A stretch of 36,664 bases of DNA from Thalassiosira profunda (Eukaryota > Bacillariophyta > Thalassiosirophyceae > Thalassiosirales > Thalassiosiraceae). Below the pieces are notes generated by a model that ran no database searches, was not told the origin of the DNA, and was given only the letters and a program-made list of their open reading frames with translations. Below, piece after piece: positions 19,194 through 29,064 of the stretch (within the stretch, counting starts at the first letter, position 1; the number at the start of each line of letters is the position of its first letter). The stretch lies in NCBI GenBank assembly GCA_036939355.1, contig JALLAP010000095.1, positions 1-36,664 of the forward strand. Direction: 5' to 3'. A program made the position numbers and the translations under genes.

Positions 19194-19459
19194 CGTCGCC
19201 TCGGAGGGGCAAACGACGCGGCGACGCGCACGGGAGGAGTGACGCGGCGTCTCTCGGATTGCTAAGAGTAGATAGGTATCGTAGGTAGGTACGTACGCAA
19301 GCGCCGGGGGGCCCCAGCCAAAAAAAGATCAGCCCGCCCCATCCATCCCTCCGCCGCCTCCCCCTCCGCCCGCCCCACCCGCTAGCCTTCACCTTTCCCG
19401 CCGGTCGCACTGACCAAGCGCCCCCCTCCTCCACCTCCCCTACTCCTACACCGACCAGC
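19194..19459. promoter_or_regulatory. Divergent spacer, EamA / unknown 151-aa protein
   Basis: This 266-bp spacer holds the TACGTA (19290-19295) and TATCTA (19269-19274 on the minus strand) element nearest the EamA start. Next to it, 19330-19450 is a long C/T-rich tract leading to the ATG at 19460, probably the 5' leader of that gene. Confidence 0.45.
19269..19295 (-). promoter_or_regulatory. TACGTA...TATCTA element upstream of EamA gene
   Basis: Read toward EamA: TACGTA at 19295-19290 and TATCTA at 19274-19269, that is about 97 and 76 bp before the ATG. The sequence between is a run of TACCTA-like steps. Compare 8998-9037 and 21526-21540. Confidence 0.4.
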
Positions 19460-20017
19460 ATGAGCGCCCTCACCGTCCGCCAGCAAGTGGCACCTCGCCC
19501 GGGCTCCCTCTATTCGCCCGATCCGCGCACACTCTCCTTCACCCGCGGCTCATTGTTCTCCTTCCCTCTGCACTCGACCGCCTACGAGTCCGACGCGGCC
19601 ACCATTCGCATCCCGGCAGGTATCAAGCTGTGCCTCCACGCGGCGAGCTGCGACCAGAAGGAGATGCGGGAGTTCGCCAAGACGAGCAGCGCCCACGGCG
19701 TGTGCCTGAAGTTCTCGAGCGAGGAGAACGGGGAGATGCTCGTGGTGTGGACGTACGACAAGGAGCGGAGCGGGGATGTGTGGCAGACGGGGCTGGGGAT
19801 CGAAGGTGCGCATCTTTGCAAAGTTTGCTTCTCTCCATCGTTACCATTGTTGCAATTCTCACATCTGGCGGGGTATCATCATGTGATATGTGATGTGCAT
19901 AATCCAGTGGAGGGACCACGGATAGTTCGATTGGCGGCCGTGGTCGACCGGGGCTTCAAGAAGGGGTCGGCCCTGGACGTGAACGTGTTTGGGTCGGTTC
20001 GGAAGGGCGAATTGTAA
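19460..20017 (+). CDS. Unknown protein, one in-frame intron
   Basis: I infer exons 19460-19805 and 19908-20017, with a 102-nt intron that starts GTGCGC and ends ATCCAG. Splicing gives GIEVEGPRIVRLAAVVDRGFKKG and a 151-residue soluble protein. The intron is a multiple of three and has no stop, so the unspliced frame is open; the segment it would add (starting AHLCKVCFSPS) looks non-coding. The protein has mixed beta character, with RGSLFSFPLHSTAYESDAATIRIPAG and the two conserved-looking blocks EMLVVWTYDKE and ALDVNVFG. There is no signal peptide or membrane span. I do not recognise the family. Its stop is 36 bp from the convergent U-box gene. Confidence 0.7.
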   Translation: MSALTVRQQVAPRPGSLYSPDPRTLSFTRGSLFSFPLHSTAYESDAATIRIPAGIKLCLHAASCDQKEMREFAKTSSAHGVCLKFSSEENGEMLVVWTYDKERSGDVWQTGLGIEGAHLCKVCFSPSLPLLQFSHLAGYHHVICDVHNPVEGPRIVRLAAVVDRGFKKGSALDVNVFGSVRKGEL

Positions 20018-20053
20018 GCAAGATACGTCGCACGCGAGTCCTTTAAACGATCT

Positions 20054-21448
20054 CTAGCTCTCGATCCGTTTCCGCATTCGGACCGCCACCTTCACGAACA
20101 TGTCGAGCATCGCTCGCAACTTCGCCTGGCATCCTCCCACCTCGGACCCCCGTCCCTCGAACCCGAACCGGACCCGCTCGGCGCACACCCGCTGGAGGGT
20201 CAGCGACTTGTGCCGCCCGTGCTTGAGGAGGTTGTCGAACACTTTATCGTTTTCTGAGTTGCTTCCAGCGTTGTCCCTCGCCGCGTTCCTCCCCGCGAAG
20301 TGCGTGTACAGCCGAAACGTATCCTTCGCCGGCGGCGCCTCGATGACCATCACCATGTCGATTGGGTCGCCGCTATTCGTCGTTCGCTGGAGCTTCTTCA
20401 TGGGAAGCAGGGCGATGCCGAACCGATCAAGGCTGGATTTCACCTTCAGGTTCGCGAGGAAGTCGTTGATGGTCTGTTGGTGAGTCGGTGCAGCTGCCCT
20501 AGCCGGTACTGCGACGGCTTTCGCCCGCCCATCTGTTTGCTCCCGGGGCTTCCGAGCCGTTGCAACACTTGAGTCTGTCTCCGCTCGCTGCCGCTCGTGG
20601 TCGATTGCCTCCTTCAACGCCCGGTTGGGCACCAAATGGCGCTTCCGCAGTCGATTTCGCGTGATGGGACTCGTCTCGTGGGACGTCAGCCACCGCTCGA
20701 TGGCGTCCTTCTCGTACGAGTTGCCTGTTGAAGAAGTGCGCACAAGATGTAGGCGGTGCGTGAGATGTGAACATGGCAAGAGATGTGAGCGGTGCACGAG
20801 GTACGGCTGCGGATCATGCTGCGCTGCAACCTGCTCACCTTCCCGATCTTGGACGGGGTCCGTCATCACCGCCATTGTCAACGGGCAGTAGAACGACGGC
20901 GACCGGAACGCCCGCCCGCAGTCACTCAGTGGAGGGAGCGCATCGGACGGCGGCGGAGGCGGCGGCACCGCCTCGGAGCCTCGCCGCGCGACCTCGCGCC
21001 TCGCCCGCTCCAGCACGTCGCTCGCCGACGCCCGCCTCGGCAACGGCGGCCTCCGGTGGGACGCCGCGGCCAGATCCGACTCGCGCCGCTGCACCGCCTG
21101 GGGCCGCCCCGGCCGCTTCGTCTCCCGGCCGGTGAAACTCCAATCCAGCCGCCCTGAACTGCAGCCGGCGTCGAAGCCGTCCTCGACGGACGCGCCGCCG
21201 GTGGGAAGGCACGGCGGCATGGTCGACGGGACGCCGTAGCTCGGATTCTCTTTGGTTGGGAATGAAGTGGTATTCGAGTTGCAAAATACGGGCCAAAGCG
21301 GCAGCCCCGGACGACACTGCCAATGGGACATAGCCCAAGACCGATGCACAACGCCCCTCCACAATGAAGGGCCATTCCAGGGGGCGGCGAGGCAAGGGCG
21401 GAGGGCGGCGTTGTATCGGCGGCGAAGCATGCCATCCGCGTCGCGCAA
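20054..21448 (-). CDS. U-box E3 ubiquitin ligase-like protein, intron inside the U-box
   Basis: U-box proteins pass ubiquitin from an E2 to a substrate. Exons are 20839-21448 and 20054-20724. The 114-nt intron starts GTGAGC and ends CAACAG. Splicing gives [31 protein letters not shown], then [23 protein letters not shown], a complete U-box at about residues 187-255 of 426. The intron is a multiple of three and open, so retention would insert 38 residues in the middle of the fold. The N-terminal ~180 residues are Pro/Arg-rich and disordered-looking. The C-terminal ~130 residues ([15 protein letters not shown] through [14 protein letters not shown]) form an unrecognised domain that could bind the substrate. 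The true start may be one of several early Met codons. Confidence 0.85.
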   Translation of the reverse strand: [464 protein letters not shown]

Positions 21449-21525
21449 CTGCCCTCGCTTTCAGAGAGGCCCCTCCTATTGTACTTCCGCCGCGTGCGTC
21501 CTCGCCTGAGATTTATTTACTTACC

Positions 21526-21540
21526 TAGATACCTTACGTA
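21526..21540 (-). promoter_or_regulatory. TACGTA...TATCTA element between the U-box gene and NBAS-like copy 2
   Basis: Read toward the U-box gene: TACGTA at 21540-21535 and TATCTA at 21531-21526, about 87 and 78 bp before its ATG. The TACGTA palindrome is also about 100 bp before the divergent NBAS-like start at 21639, so it could serve both genes. Confidence 0.4.
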
Positions 21541-21582
21541 CGTTCGAGAGCCCAAATTTCCCGGACTCCCAATTGGGGGGAA

Positions 21583-21605
21583 GTTGCAACTTTGCAATTT
21601 GCAAC
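21583..21605 (+). promoter_or_regulatory. Triple TTGCAA cluster upstream of NBAS-like copy 2
   Basis: GTTGCAA (21583-21589), TTGCAA (21592-21597) and TTGCAAC (21599-21605) lie within 23 bp. The last ends 33 nt before the ATG. Copy 1 keeps one TTGCAAC at the same distance. Confidence 0.4.
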
Positions 21606-24600
21606 TCCTCTCAAAAGCAACAGCGATTGACCTGAATCATGGCGTCCGCAGCGTCGGAGGATGCCGCCGATCCCCTCCCGCCCGCGCCCCGCGGCGTCGG
21701 GGACGGCGCACCGACAGGGGGCGGCGGCGGCGGCGCTCAAACCCCGAGAGAACGGGAGGCTGAGGCGGTGTACGCCCTGATCGATGGACGGTGGAGGAGC
21801 GGTGCTGACGCCTCCGACTCTGCTGCTGCTGCGGATGATGGCAATGATGACGGGGCGCTGGAGAGGCTTTCCATACCCCTGCCAATATCCGGGGAATATA
21901 ATGGTGAAGGCGGTAGCGGCGGAGGCACCAGCAACAGAAGTGCATGTGATGTGGTCGCCACCACCACGGCAGCGCAACATTACGCCTACTACGCCCGCAA
22001 GTACCCCTCGCCGTCCTACCTCGAGCGCCGAAACCAGATAATGCTCCAGGAGCTCAAGGAGTTGGAGAGGAGGGAAAACAGGGAAAGGAAGAAGAGGGGG
22101 TGGTTCGGCTGGCTGTTCTCGAGGGCGGACAGAGAGCGAGCGATCGAGAAGTTAGATAGCAGTGAAGTGTTTAGCATTTCCACGAAGGACAGCGAGGAGG
22201 AGGACGATAATGATACCATCGAGGAGGAGGGATTGGTGGCGGAGAGAGTGGACGATGGACTGTGCGGCACCGCGAGCTTCTTGGACAACCGGGCCGTGAC
22301 GCGGGAGAGTTTGGCGTTTCACAGATTTCACCTGGCCTCGGAACGGAGGGCGCTCTCTGCTCCGCAACATCCCGGTGTCAGCGGAAGGTGCGTCGTGATT
22401 CCCGTCAGGCGCAGCGTGGGGTGGGACGACTCGGGAGAAAGCGCGGAAGGTCCCCATTTGTGCGTGGTGGGGTACGGCAAGATCGCCGAGCTGCCGTCCC
22501 TACACTCCAATTCCAGAGAAGAATCGGGCGAACCAAGGGCGAGGGTCACGCTGACCTCGGACCACCGCCTCTTGCTCAACCTGGGACGGCGCAACGATAA
22601 GCCGCACGATTTCCGCCACGTACGGGCCGCCCGCATCGGGAACGACTGCCTCATGATCTCGTGGGGACGAGGGGATGGCTGGGTGGTCTTCTACCGCCGC
22701 ATCCATTCTTCTTCACAGCAACATAAACAAAGGGGCGAGTTAGAGGTGGGATGGCGGGCCATAGCGGCCGCCTCTCCCTCGCGGCCGGTGGTGCAGGCGG
22801 CCGCGAAGAATTTGACGCCGGACCCGTTGGTGCCTCCGGAGGAGGAGGCTTCGGAGGCGCGGGACCGAAGGCTGGGCGATTCCGGGACGTTAGCCGTGTC
22901 CGATTTGGTGCCCCTGGTGGTCGACAGCAACTCTTCTGATGACCAATCGAATAACGCGCCCTCATCGGCGGTGCTGGCCGTCTCCCGGCTGGGAGGATAC
23001 GTCGAATTCCTGCCCCTCCCGGACTGGATCTGGCGTCCGGACAGCAAACACACAGTGCCCCAGGCGACGCAGGGGCGCCTGCCCAACCTGTCGGCGGCGT
23101 GCCATCCCACAGCCGTTTCGACCCACAGAGACCACCTCGACGTCATGTGCTTGGACGCGTTTCGAACAAGCGTGGGAGCAGATAGCGAGCGGGACGAGAA
23201 GGAGCGCCCGGAGGGTCCCCCGGCTGAGGTGATTTTGGCGGCGAGTGGGGCGGGTGGAGCAAATGCCACTGTGTCGCTGTGGGGGATCACGACGGTGCAT
23301 TCCTTGACGGAGGAGAGGATGGAAGGTAGGCCGACGTTCGAGGTGCGGGTCCGCAGCATCGGCAGCGCCTCGTTGGACAACATTGGCGCTGATTCGTCCG
23401 TGTTTTTGGACGAGACGGCGGCGGATCGATGGGCCGGCGGTGAGGAGGAAGGAAACCCGGCGACGGCGGGAAGAAAGAGGAAATTTCCGTCGGGCAATGT
23501 CCCGCTGAGCAGTGTCACCATACCCCCGCCGGTCGTGTCGCTCCGCTTTACCCCAAGAGGTGGGAGCAAGGTGCTTCTGGCCGCGTTGGATTATAATGGG
23601 GGTGTGTCGCTGTTTGATTGCACAGCAACAGTGAGGGTTGCTGAGTATGCGACGTCGGGCGACACAGTTGCTGACTGCACGGGAATGGGCCTCGTCTACA
23701 ACAGGGATGACATGATGCAATTGGCAACAGCCGCTAGGGCGTCCCAGATCGAGTGGTGGTCTACCAATCCTGAAGGATCCTTCGCTCTTGCTACCTGTGC
23801 AACTCTGTTTGGAGGTGGCAAGCATCCCACATCAGTTGTGAGACTGCAACAAATCGCAGACAAGCCCATGGATGTCTTCTCCGTTCCCATTTCCAATGCG
23901 TCCGCGTCATCGATGGCGCTGCTTCCCATGCTCAGTGGGTCACGCGGCTCAGCTTTGTCCTTCCTCCAAATTGTCACTGGCAGCGATCATCCATGTCTGT
24001 CTGTTCGCGGCATTCGAACGCTGTTAGAACCCACTGAAATTATCTCGACGCTTCTCCGCCGGGGCGATCCTCAAAGAGCACTGGAAGTAGCGGCAAAGTT
24101 TGGAGGCGCCGAGAGGTTTGGCGGGAGAGTCATGGACGAATGTCGCATGCAGCTTTGGGAAGAGCGAGGGGACGCCAAAGCGTTGAAGCTGGTGTCAGAC
24201 GATGATTACGTCGTAGACCAGGCTACCAAACTGGTGCAGTGCGAGGAAGGAAGTGTGGAGCCAGGCTGTCTCACCTTGGATGATTTGATGGAGGTGCTTC
24301 AGGAGGCCCTCGCCCGGTCGGACGACACGAGGGCATCTCTGCTGAGAAGTGGCATCCACCGACTGGGAAGCTTCCGACTCCTGCTGAGTCATCTTGGGTC
24401 GCCGGATAGCCATGAACAACCTGGTTCGTTTGCCAGACGATTCTTGCACGAATTTCGACCAGAATCGCTGCGCAGCATTGCATCCTGTGCAGCCGCGAAG
24501 GGAGATGTAGCGGCACTGACAGTGCTTCTAGCGAGACATCCGGTGTCGGTGAAAGAGCAAATGGAACTGTTGGATCTGATTCCACTTGGAGTGGACATTT

Positions 24601-27600
24601 CCACGTACGAACACTTACTCACGTGCATCTCCGCTGAAGATGGGCACACTCAACAGTTATTCGAGCATCTCTGTCACCTGCAAGCTCAAAACAAAGGCCG
24701 TTCACCGAGCAGTGGCTTGATCGATCTTTTTACTGATGATGCCGATAGAGGGTTTGCCAGGCAACTTTTGGAGGAGAACGCAAATGCAGAAGACGCCGGA
24801 GCCCCAACAATAGACGAGGTTGCCTCTTGGTACCTCAAGCGCGCCATAGACACTCATGCCGAGACTGGTCAAGTCGCCTCAACGAGAGCAGTGTGCAAGG
24901 CAGGATTGACAAGGCTGGGCCTTGCGCCCCTCGCAGGCGACAAGGCGGAGGATAACCTTGCGGTGAACCAGGAAAGTCGAGCGGTTGGCAAACTCATCTA
25001 CCTTCACTCTGCCGCCTCTCTCTTTTGTCGAATTCTGGCTGGCAAGCTTACTGGCCCAATGTCCAATGGCGCAACGTCGTCTTTAGACGCATTGCCTGGG
25101 TTGAAGGGAGTGTTCACATCGGTCATCGATTTTTGCTCGATGGAATTGGCAGATTCTGTCCCATTCATCATTGGTAGCGGCGATGGTCTCAGCGTGTCCG
25201 CGTTCCAAAAGCACACGACACTCTTCACCAATTGTGACGAGTGCCTGGGCCCAGGTGGCATCAGAACCAATGCTGGAGACATTACCAGCAGGCTCGAACG
25301 CGACGTGATGAAGCTGTGCCTCGACAAATTGAGGGCTTTGCGAACCGAGAGGAGACGAGTCTCGTCACAGGATGCACCATTCCTCTCGCAGAGGCTGGAC
25401 GAAACCCTGTCCGCCTGTGTCGATTTCGCCTCATCATTTGGCGCTGGCGTAAGCAGCGCCATCGATTTTGCAGAAGAGATTTTCCAGTCAGTGCTTGAGG
25501 TTACAAAGGGAGACTGGAATCTGATATCTGGCACTGTCTTTGACAAGCTATGGTCAGCCATTGAGCTGTTGGCTCATACAGCTTCAAGCGGGTCGGGGGA
25601 CGGGCTATCCAGGGCGAACATCCTTTACTTCAAGCTGGTGTCACTGCAATTGTGCTGTAGGTGGCGTGGACGCCATGCCATTCCTCGCGAGCTCTGGAAC
25701 TTTTTGCACACGAAGTCCAGTGGAGAGGGGGGTGTTGCAAAGTCCTGCTGTTTGGCCGGCCAACAACTCCTCTCCATCATGTGCCGCGGCTTCTGCGACA
25801 TGGCGCACGACGCAGACAAAGACCCCAACCTGTTGTTTGACTTTGTGTCGGATGTCGACGAGTTCGACAGACGGTTCTTCTCTGCCGGCATTCAACAGTC
25901 GGGGTGCCTCGGAAAGATGTTGCTACAGCCCCTGCTCTCTCAGCACTCCTTCTTCACGCTGAAAGGGATTCTTACGATCCGACCCGAGTGGTTCTCCCAA
26001 AAGTGCATCCAATCTGCCGTTTCATCCTTCCTTCAAAGCGATCCGGACGCATCGCTGGCTTGCCGAGAGATCTTGGGACCACTTCTTCCTTCCCTCGCAT
26101 CCCAGCTGGAGCCCAATGAACACATGTCGAATGCCAAGCATTTTATGTTGGAGGCGATGAAACTGGATCCACTCTTGTTGGGACATCTGTTTGCGGACGA
26201 TTATTCAGCCAATCCAATTGCGCTGGTGGAGGCTCTCATGGAAAAGAACCCACGGGCCCTACTTCTTGGATGCGAATTCTGGAGCGAGGAATCAAGCTCT
26301 CACAGCGCATGTTCAGATGCCACGGTGTACTTTTCGTCTCAGGTCAATGCCGTACTGAACAAAAGGCCCGTGGAAGACACGAGCCAAGTTCTGCCGCCCA
26401 TGCCGGGGGCGCTCGTGATGCAACTCGCCAACATCTTGGGAATTCGCTCTCTCCACGACATCCTTTTGGTCAAGAGATGCATGGTGATGGGAGCACTGAA
26501 CATGAGACTGGGACCGGCGGCTGCCGCAATCTGCTTGTCCATGCTCTGCGATGTAGCGTTTTCAAAGCAGGACAGCGAGACAGGCGAAGATAAATCGTCT
26601 GGTCCTGAAGAGACCCAGCTCATCGACTGCGTTGCCGCAATTGTCGGCGACGAGTCGTTTGGCGCTCCTCTCATTAAGAAGGAGATGTGCACCTTGGCGC
26701 TGTGCCTCTTCACCTTTCGGGGCACGTCTCTCTACCACGGGGTACTAGACGCATGCCGAGGCTTAGAGTATCAACTACTCGCGCTGGAGACCAATAGCAC
26801 TCCTGCTGAGACTGGTCAACTCTCTGGAGAAGCAGGCGAAGCCCCGCGTTCAGATTTCTTAGTGTTCAGAGCTGCCGGGATGGTAGCGAGGCAAGCAATG
26901 CATCTCGTGGACCATCCTACGGCACACTCGCAAGGCACAGGCCGGAACTACTTCCACGAGGAGGCACTGACTCATGTTTACTCTGAGATGAAGAAATCAA
27001 CCGCGGGAGATGTGCTGCAGTTGCTGTCTTCAAGTAGCGAGCCATCTTCGAGCAACGAGACAACGTTGAAGTCCCTTGGAGAAGTCGTGTTCAGCTGGAT
27101 TGCGTCTGACGCACTCAAAACGAGAAGCGAATCTTCGCCTGCCTCCTTGCCCAGCACTCACTTTTTGGCAATGCTAGAGCTGGGGACGTCTTGCTTGCGC
27201 GAACAGAGGCCGAGCACGGCGTACCTCTTCATCGATCGAATTGTGGAGCAGTTCAAGGTGAGGGTGATCGAGGCGCATGCCCACGAGCACAGCACGTCAC
27301 TAGATAGCTCGATCCAGGCAGATCCCTCCATCGCGAAAAGACTCAACGACCGAGGTTATGGGTGGAACGCGGCGCGCCGTGCTGCAATAATGACGAACAA
27401 TGAGGGCTACAGCGCGGCGTTGGCTTGGGCAGTGCAGCACTTCCAAGACCCGGACTTTGACGCCCCAATATACTTCTTGCGCACTGGTGGTTCTACGAAC
27501 GTCGACCAACATTTGATAGACGTTACAGATGGAATCCTCTACGCAATCAAGCAAGATTTGGAAGAGGAGAAGAGACGCGAAGAGTCCACTCGTGGTGCGA

Positions 27601-28022
27601 AGCCAACGCCCGACCCCAAGAACCTTCTTCATTCGAAGGCAACTCCTGGAAAGCTGAAGGGCAGGGCCTTCGTCTCCAAACTCCCTATCCCGTCGCCCCG
27701 CGCCTCGCCACTCCCATTCATCAGAGAAGGAGGGACTACCAAGGAAAAGTCTCCAGATGCAAGAGGAAGTGATGCTGTGGAAGCAACCCCCTTGGTTACA
27801 AACCGCTCGCAACCTTCGAAGTTCATGTCCAAGATCCCCAGCCCGACCGCCTCTCGAGTGTCGCCTGTCCCCGCCGCAACGCCGACGAAGGGACCTGCCA
27901 CCGAACCACAAGGCCCATCTTTCTCTGGCGGTGGCTCTATCTCATCAGTCGAAGGCTCCTTGAGCGGCAAGGCGGATGTAAAGAAGCAAATCGCGGCAGG
28001 CAAGGCCAAATTAGGAACACAA
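21599..28022 (+). repeat. Right arm of 6.4-kb inverted duplication
   Basis: This is the inverted partner of 1-6409. Base 28005 pairs with base 1 of the window. The last 55 bp of the alignment (27951-28005) are identical in both arms, although flanking stretches differ by roughly 5-8%. Confidence 0.93.
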
Positions 28023-28227
28023 NGAAGGCTCCTTGAGCGGCAAGGCGGATGTAAAGAAGCAAATCGCGGCAGGCAAGGCCAAATTAGGAACACAAAATCT
28101 CTCTCTGGAAGAACGAAAGAAGTTGGCCGAGCGGGGACGGCGCCTGCTGGACGCGGCGAGGGCCAGGAACAAGAAAGTCGTTGCTCCTCCGGCTTCGATA
28201 ACGACCTCCAGGCGTGGCCCGTCGTAG
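21639..28227 (+). CDS. NBAS/Sec39-like giant tethering protein, copy 2
   Basis: This is a full-length homologue of the gene at 1-6370. After removal of a 73-bp assembly duplication (27951-28095 contains two 72-bp copies and one N) the product is 2,171 residues and ends at TAG 28225-28227 with a basic helix ([20 protein letters not shown]). Without that removal the frame runs falsely to 28292. Regions: an acidic N-terminus, a charged helix and [13 protein letters not shown] (about 150-165), a beta-propeller-like region (about 200-780), a Sec39-like solenoid from ~795 ([28 protein letters not shown]), a long helical middle, and a Ser/Pro-rich tail with repeated S-P pairs (about 1990-2100). Role as for copy 1: capture of Golgi-derived vesicles at the ER, inferred from family. 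Which copy owns the final 200 bp is uncertain. Confidence 0.7.
27951..28095. repeat. 72-bp direct duplication around a single N (assembly junction)
   Basis: 27951-28022 and 28024-28095 are identical and 28023 is N. Deleting one copy plus N restores the open frame of the NBAS-like gene to a basic C-terminus. It is the same size as the junctions at 33449 and 36089, so an assembler overlap is likely. Confidence 0.9.
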
Positions 28228-28288
28228 AGGGCGAGGTAATAAGCTGCGTTTCTTCTATTCTTAACATACCTCCATCGTTGCCTTCGCT

Positions 28289-28635
28289 CTAGTTCTTGAT
28301 GTAGCAATCAGCGTGAGGTCCGCCATTATTAGCCATGTCTGCTTCTTGTTGATGGGCAAGATCCAGATCTCGCACTTGCCGGTACGGAACTCATACCCGA
28401 AGCAATCGCTGGAGTTGAGGCAGTCGTTCTCGCACTTCTCGCGAGGAATGTCACCGAAGTCCTCATAATCGCGTCCTTCCTTGCCACTATCTCCTGCTGC
28501 GGTGAGGCAGGACTTTTCCATGTTGGTGAACGGGGAAAGCAGACCGCGGAGATTGGAGGAAGCGCCGCCAGCGGCAAACGCGGCGGGCGCCCCGAGCAAT
28601 CCAACAGCAACAACATTGACGGCAGAGAGCTTCAT
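28289..28635 (-). CDS. Secreted PAN/apple-like Cys protein, frame break near 3' end
   Basis: The ATG at 28635 begins a clean signal peptide (MKLSAVNVVAVGLLGAPAAFA). A Cys-rich module follows: EKCENDCLNSSDCFGYEF, then GKCEIWILPI, the C...C..C.G.EF...C.IW pattern of PAN/apple-like domains used for protein or glycan binding. The frame after PINKKQ reads on to a stop at 28263-28261, but a shift of one base at about 28338 gives DMANNGG..ADCYIKN and a TAG at 28291-28289. This matches the end of the neighbour at 29065 (NNNDCYVKNY). I therefore place the end at 28289 with one missing base (CAG-ACATG), 115 residues. The gene is a paralogue of the next one and is convergent with NBAS-like copy 2. The open frame extends upstream to 28740, but the signal peptide fixes the start. 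Confidence 0.75.
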
Positions 28636-29064
28636 GATGTAGATGCGATACAAGGAAATGGGCCGAAGAGGAAGCGCAGGTGGTTTAGCGTTCGATTTGT
28701 GAGCCTCATGAATGAGAGTCTCAATCTTGATCTTCCACAAACATCCACATGAACGAACTACTCTTGGTCGAGGGAACGGTCGTTGCGAGACGTGTCAGTA
28801 GTGGTGTCCCTCTGGAGAATCTGGGACCAGCTCTAAGACCAAGGTGAGCTCTGCAGTGTCGATGCAGCGAAGTGCCTCGGTGTCCTCACGAGCTTCTCTC
28901 GCAAAAGAGATAAGAGGAGGCTTAGATAACATCTGCAGACAATCGAGTTACACTTCAAGCCAACAGCAACAATTCGCTAAAAGGTTTCATTTACAAGCTT
29001 GCTTTACCATTCGGCAGACACTATTCATACAATCACCGCCCAACCTTCCGAACCAATCCTCGCT
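28636..29064. promoter_or_regulatory. Spacer upstream of the shorter PAN-like gene
   Basis: This 429-bp region lies between two genes in the same orientation. TCGATTTGTGAGCCTCA at 28692-28708 recurs with two changes at 29762-29778 upstream of the neighbour. I see no gene in the rest; the open frame at 28844-29068 has no coding character I recognise. Confidence 0.5.

Noticed and set aside
18610..19473. 287-codon minus-strand frame overlapping the EamA start
   Set aside because: It lies in another frame of the same strand and is Arg/Gly-rich; the EamA frame has a presequence and ten helices.
22691..23825. Two long minus-strand frames (22691-23569 and 22962-23825) opposite NBAS-like copy 2
   Set aside because: They lie antisense to a conserved coding region, their products are Arg/Ser/Pro-rich with no recognisable motif, and the same antisense frame is broken in copy 1.
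21639..28292. Extension of NBAS-like copy 2 to 28292
   Set aside because: The last ~80 codons are read in a shifted frame caused by the 73-bp junction duplication; collapse gives a stop at 28227.
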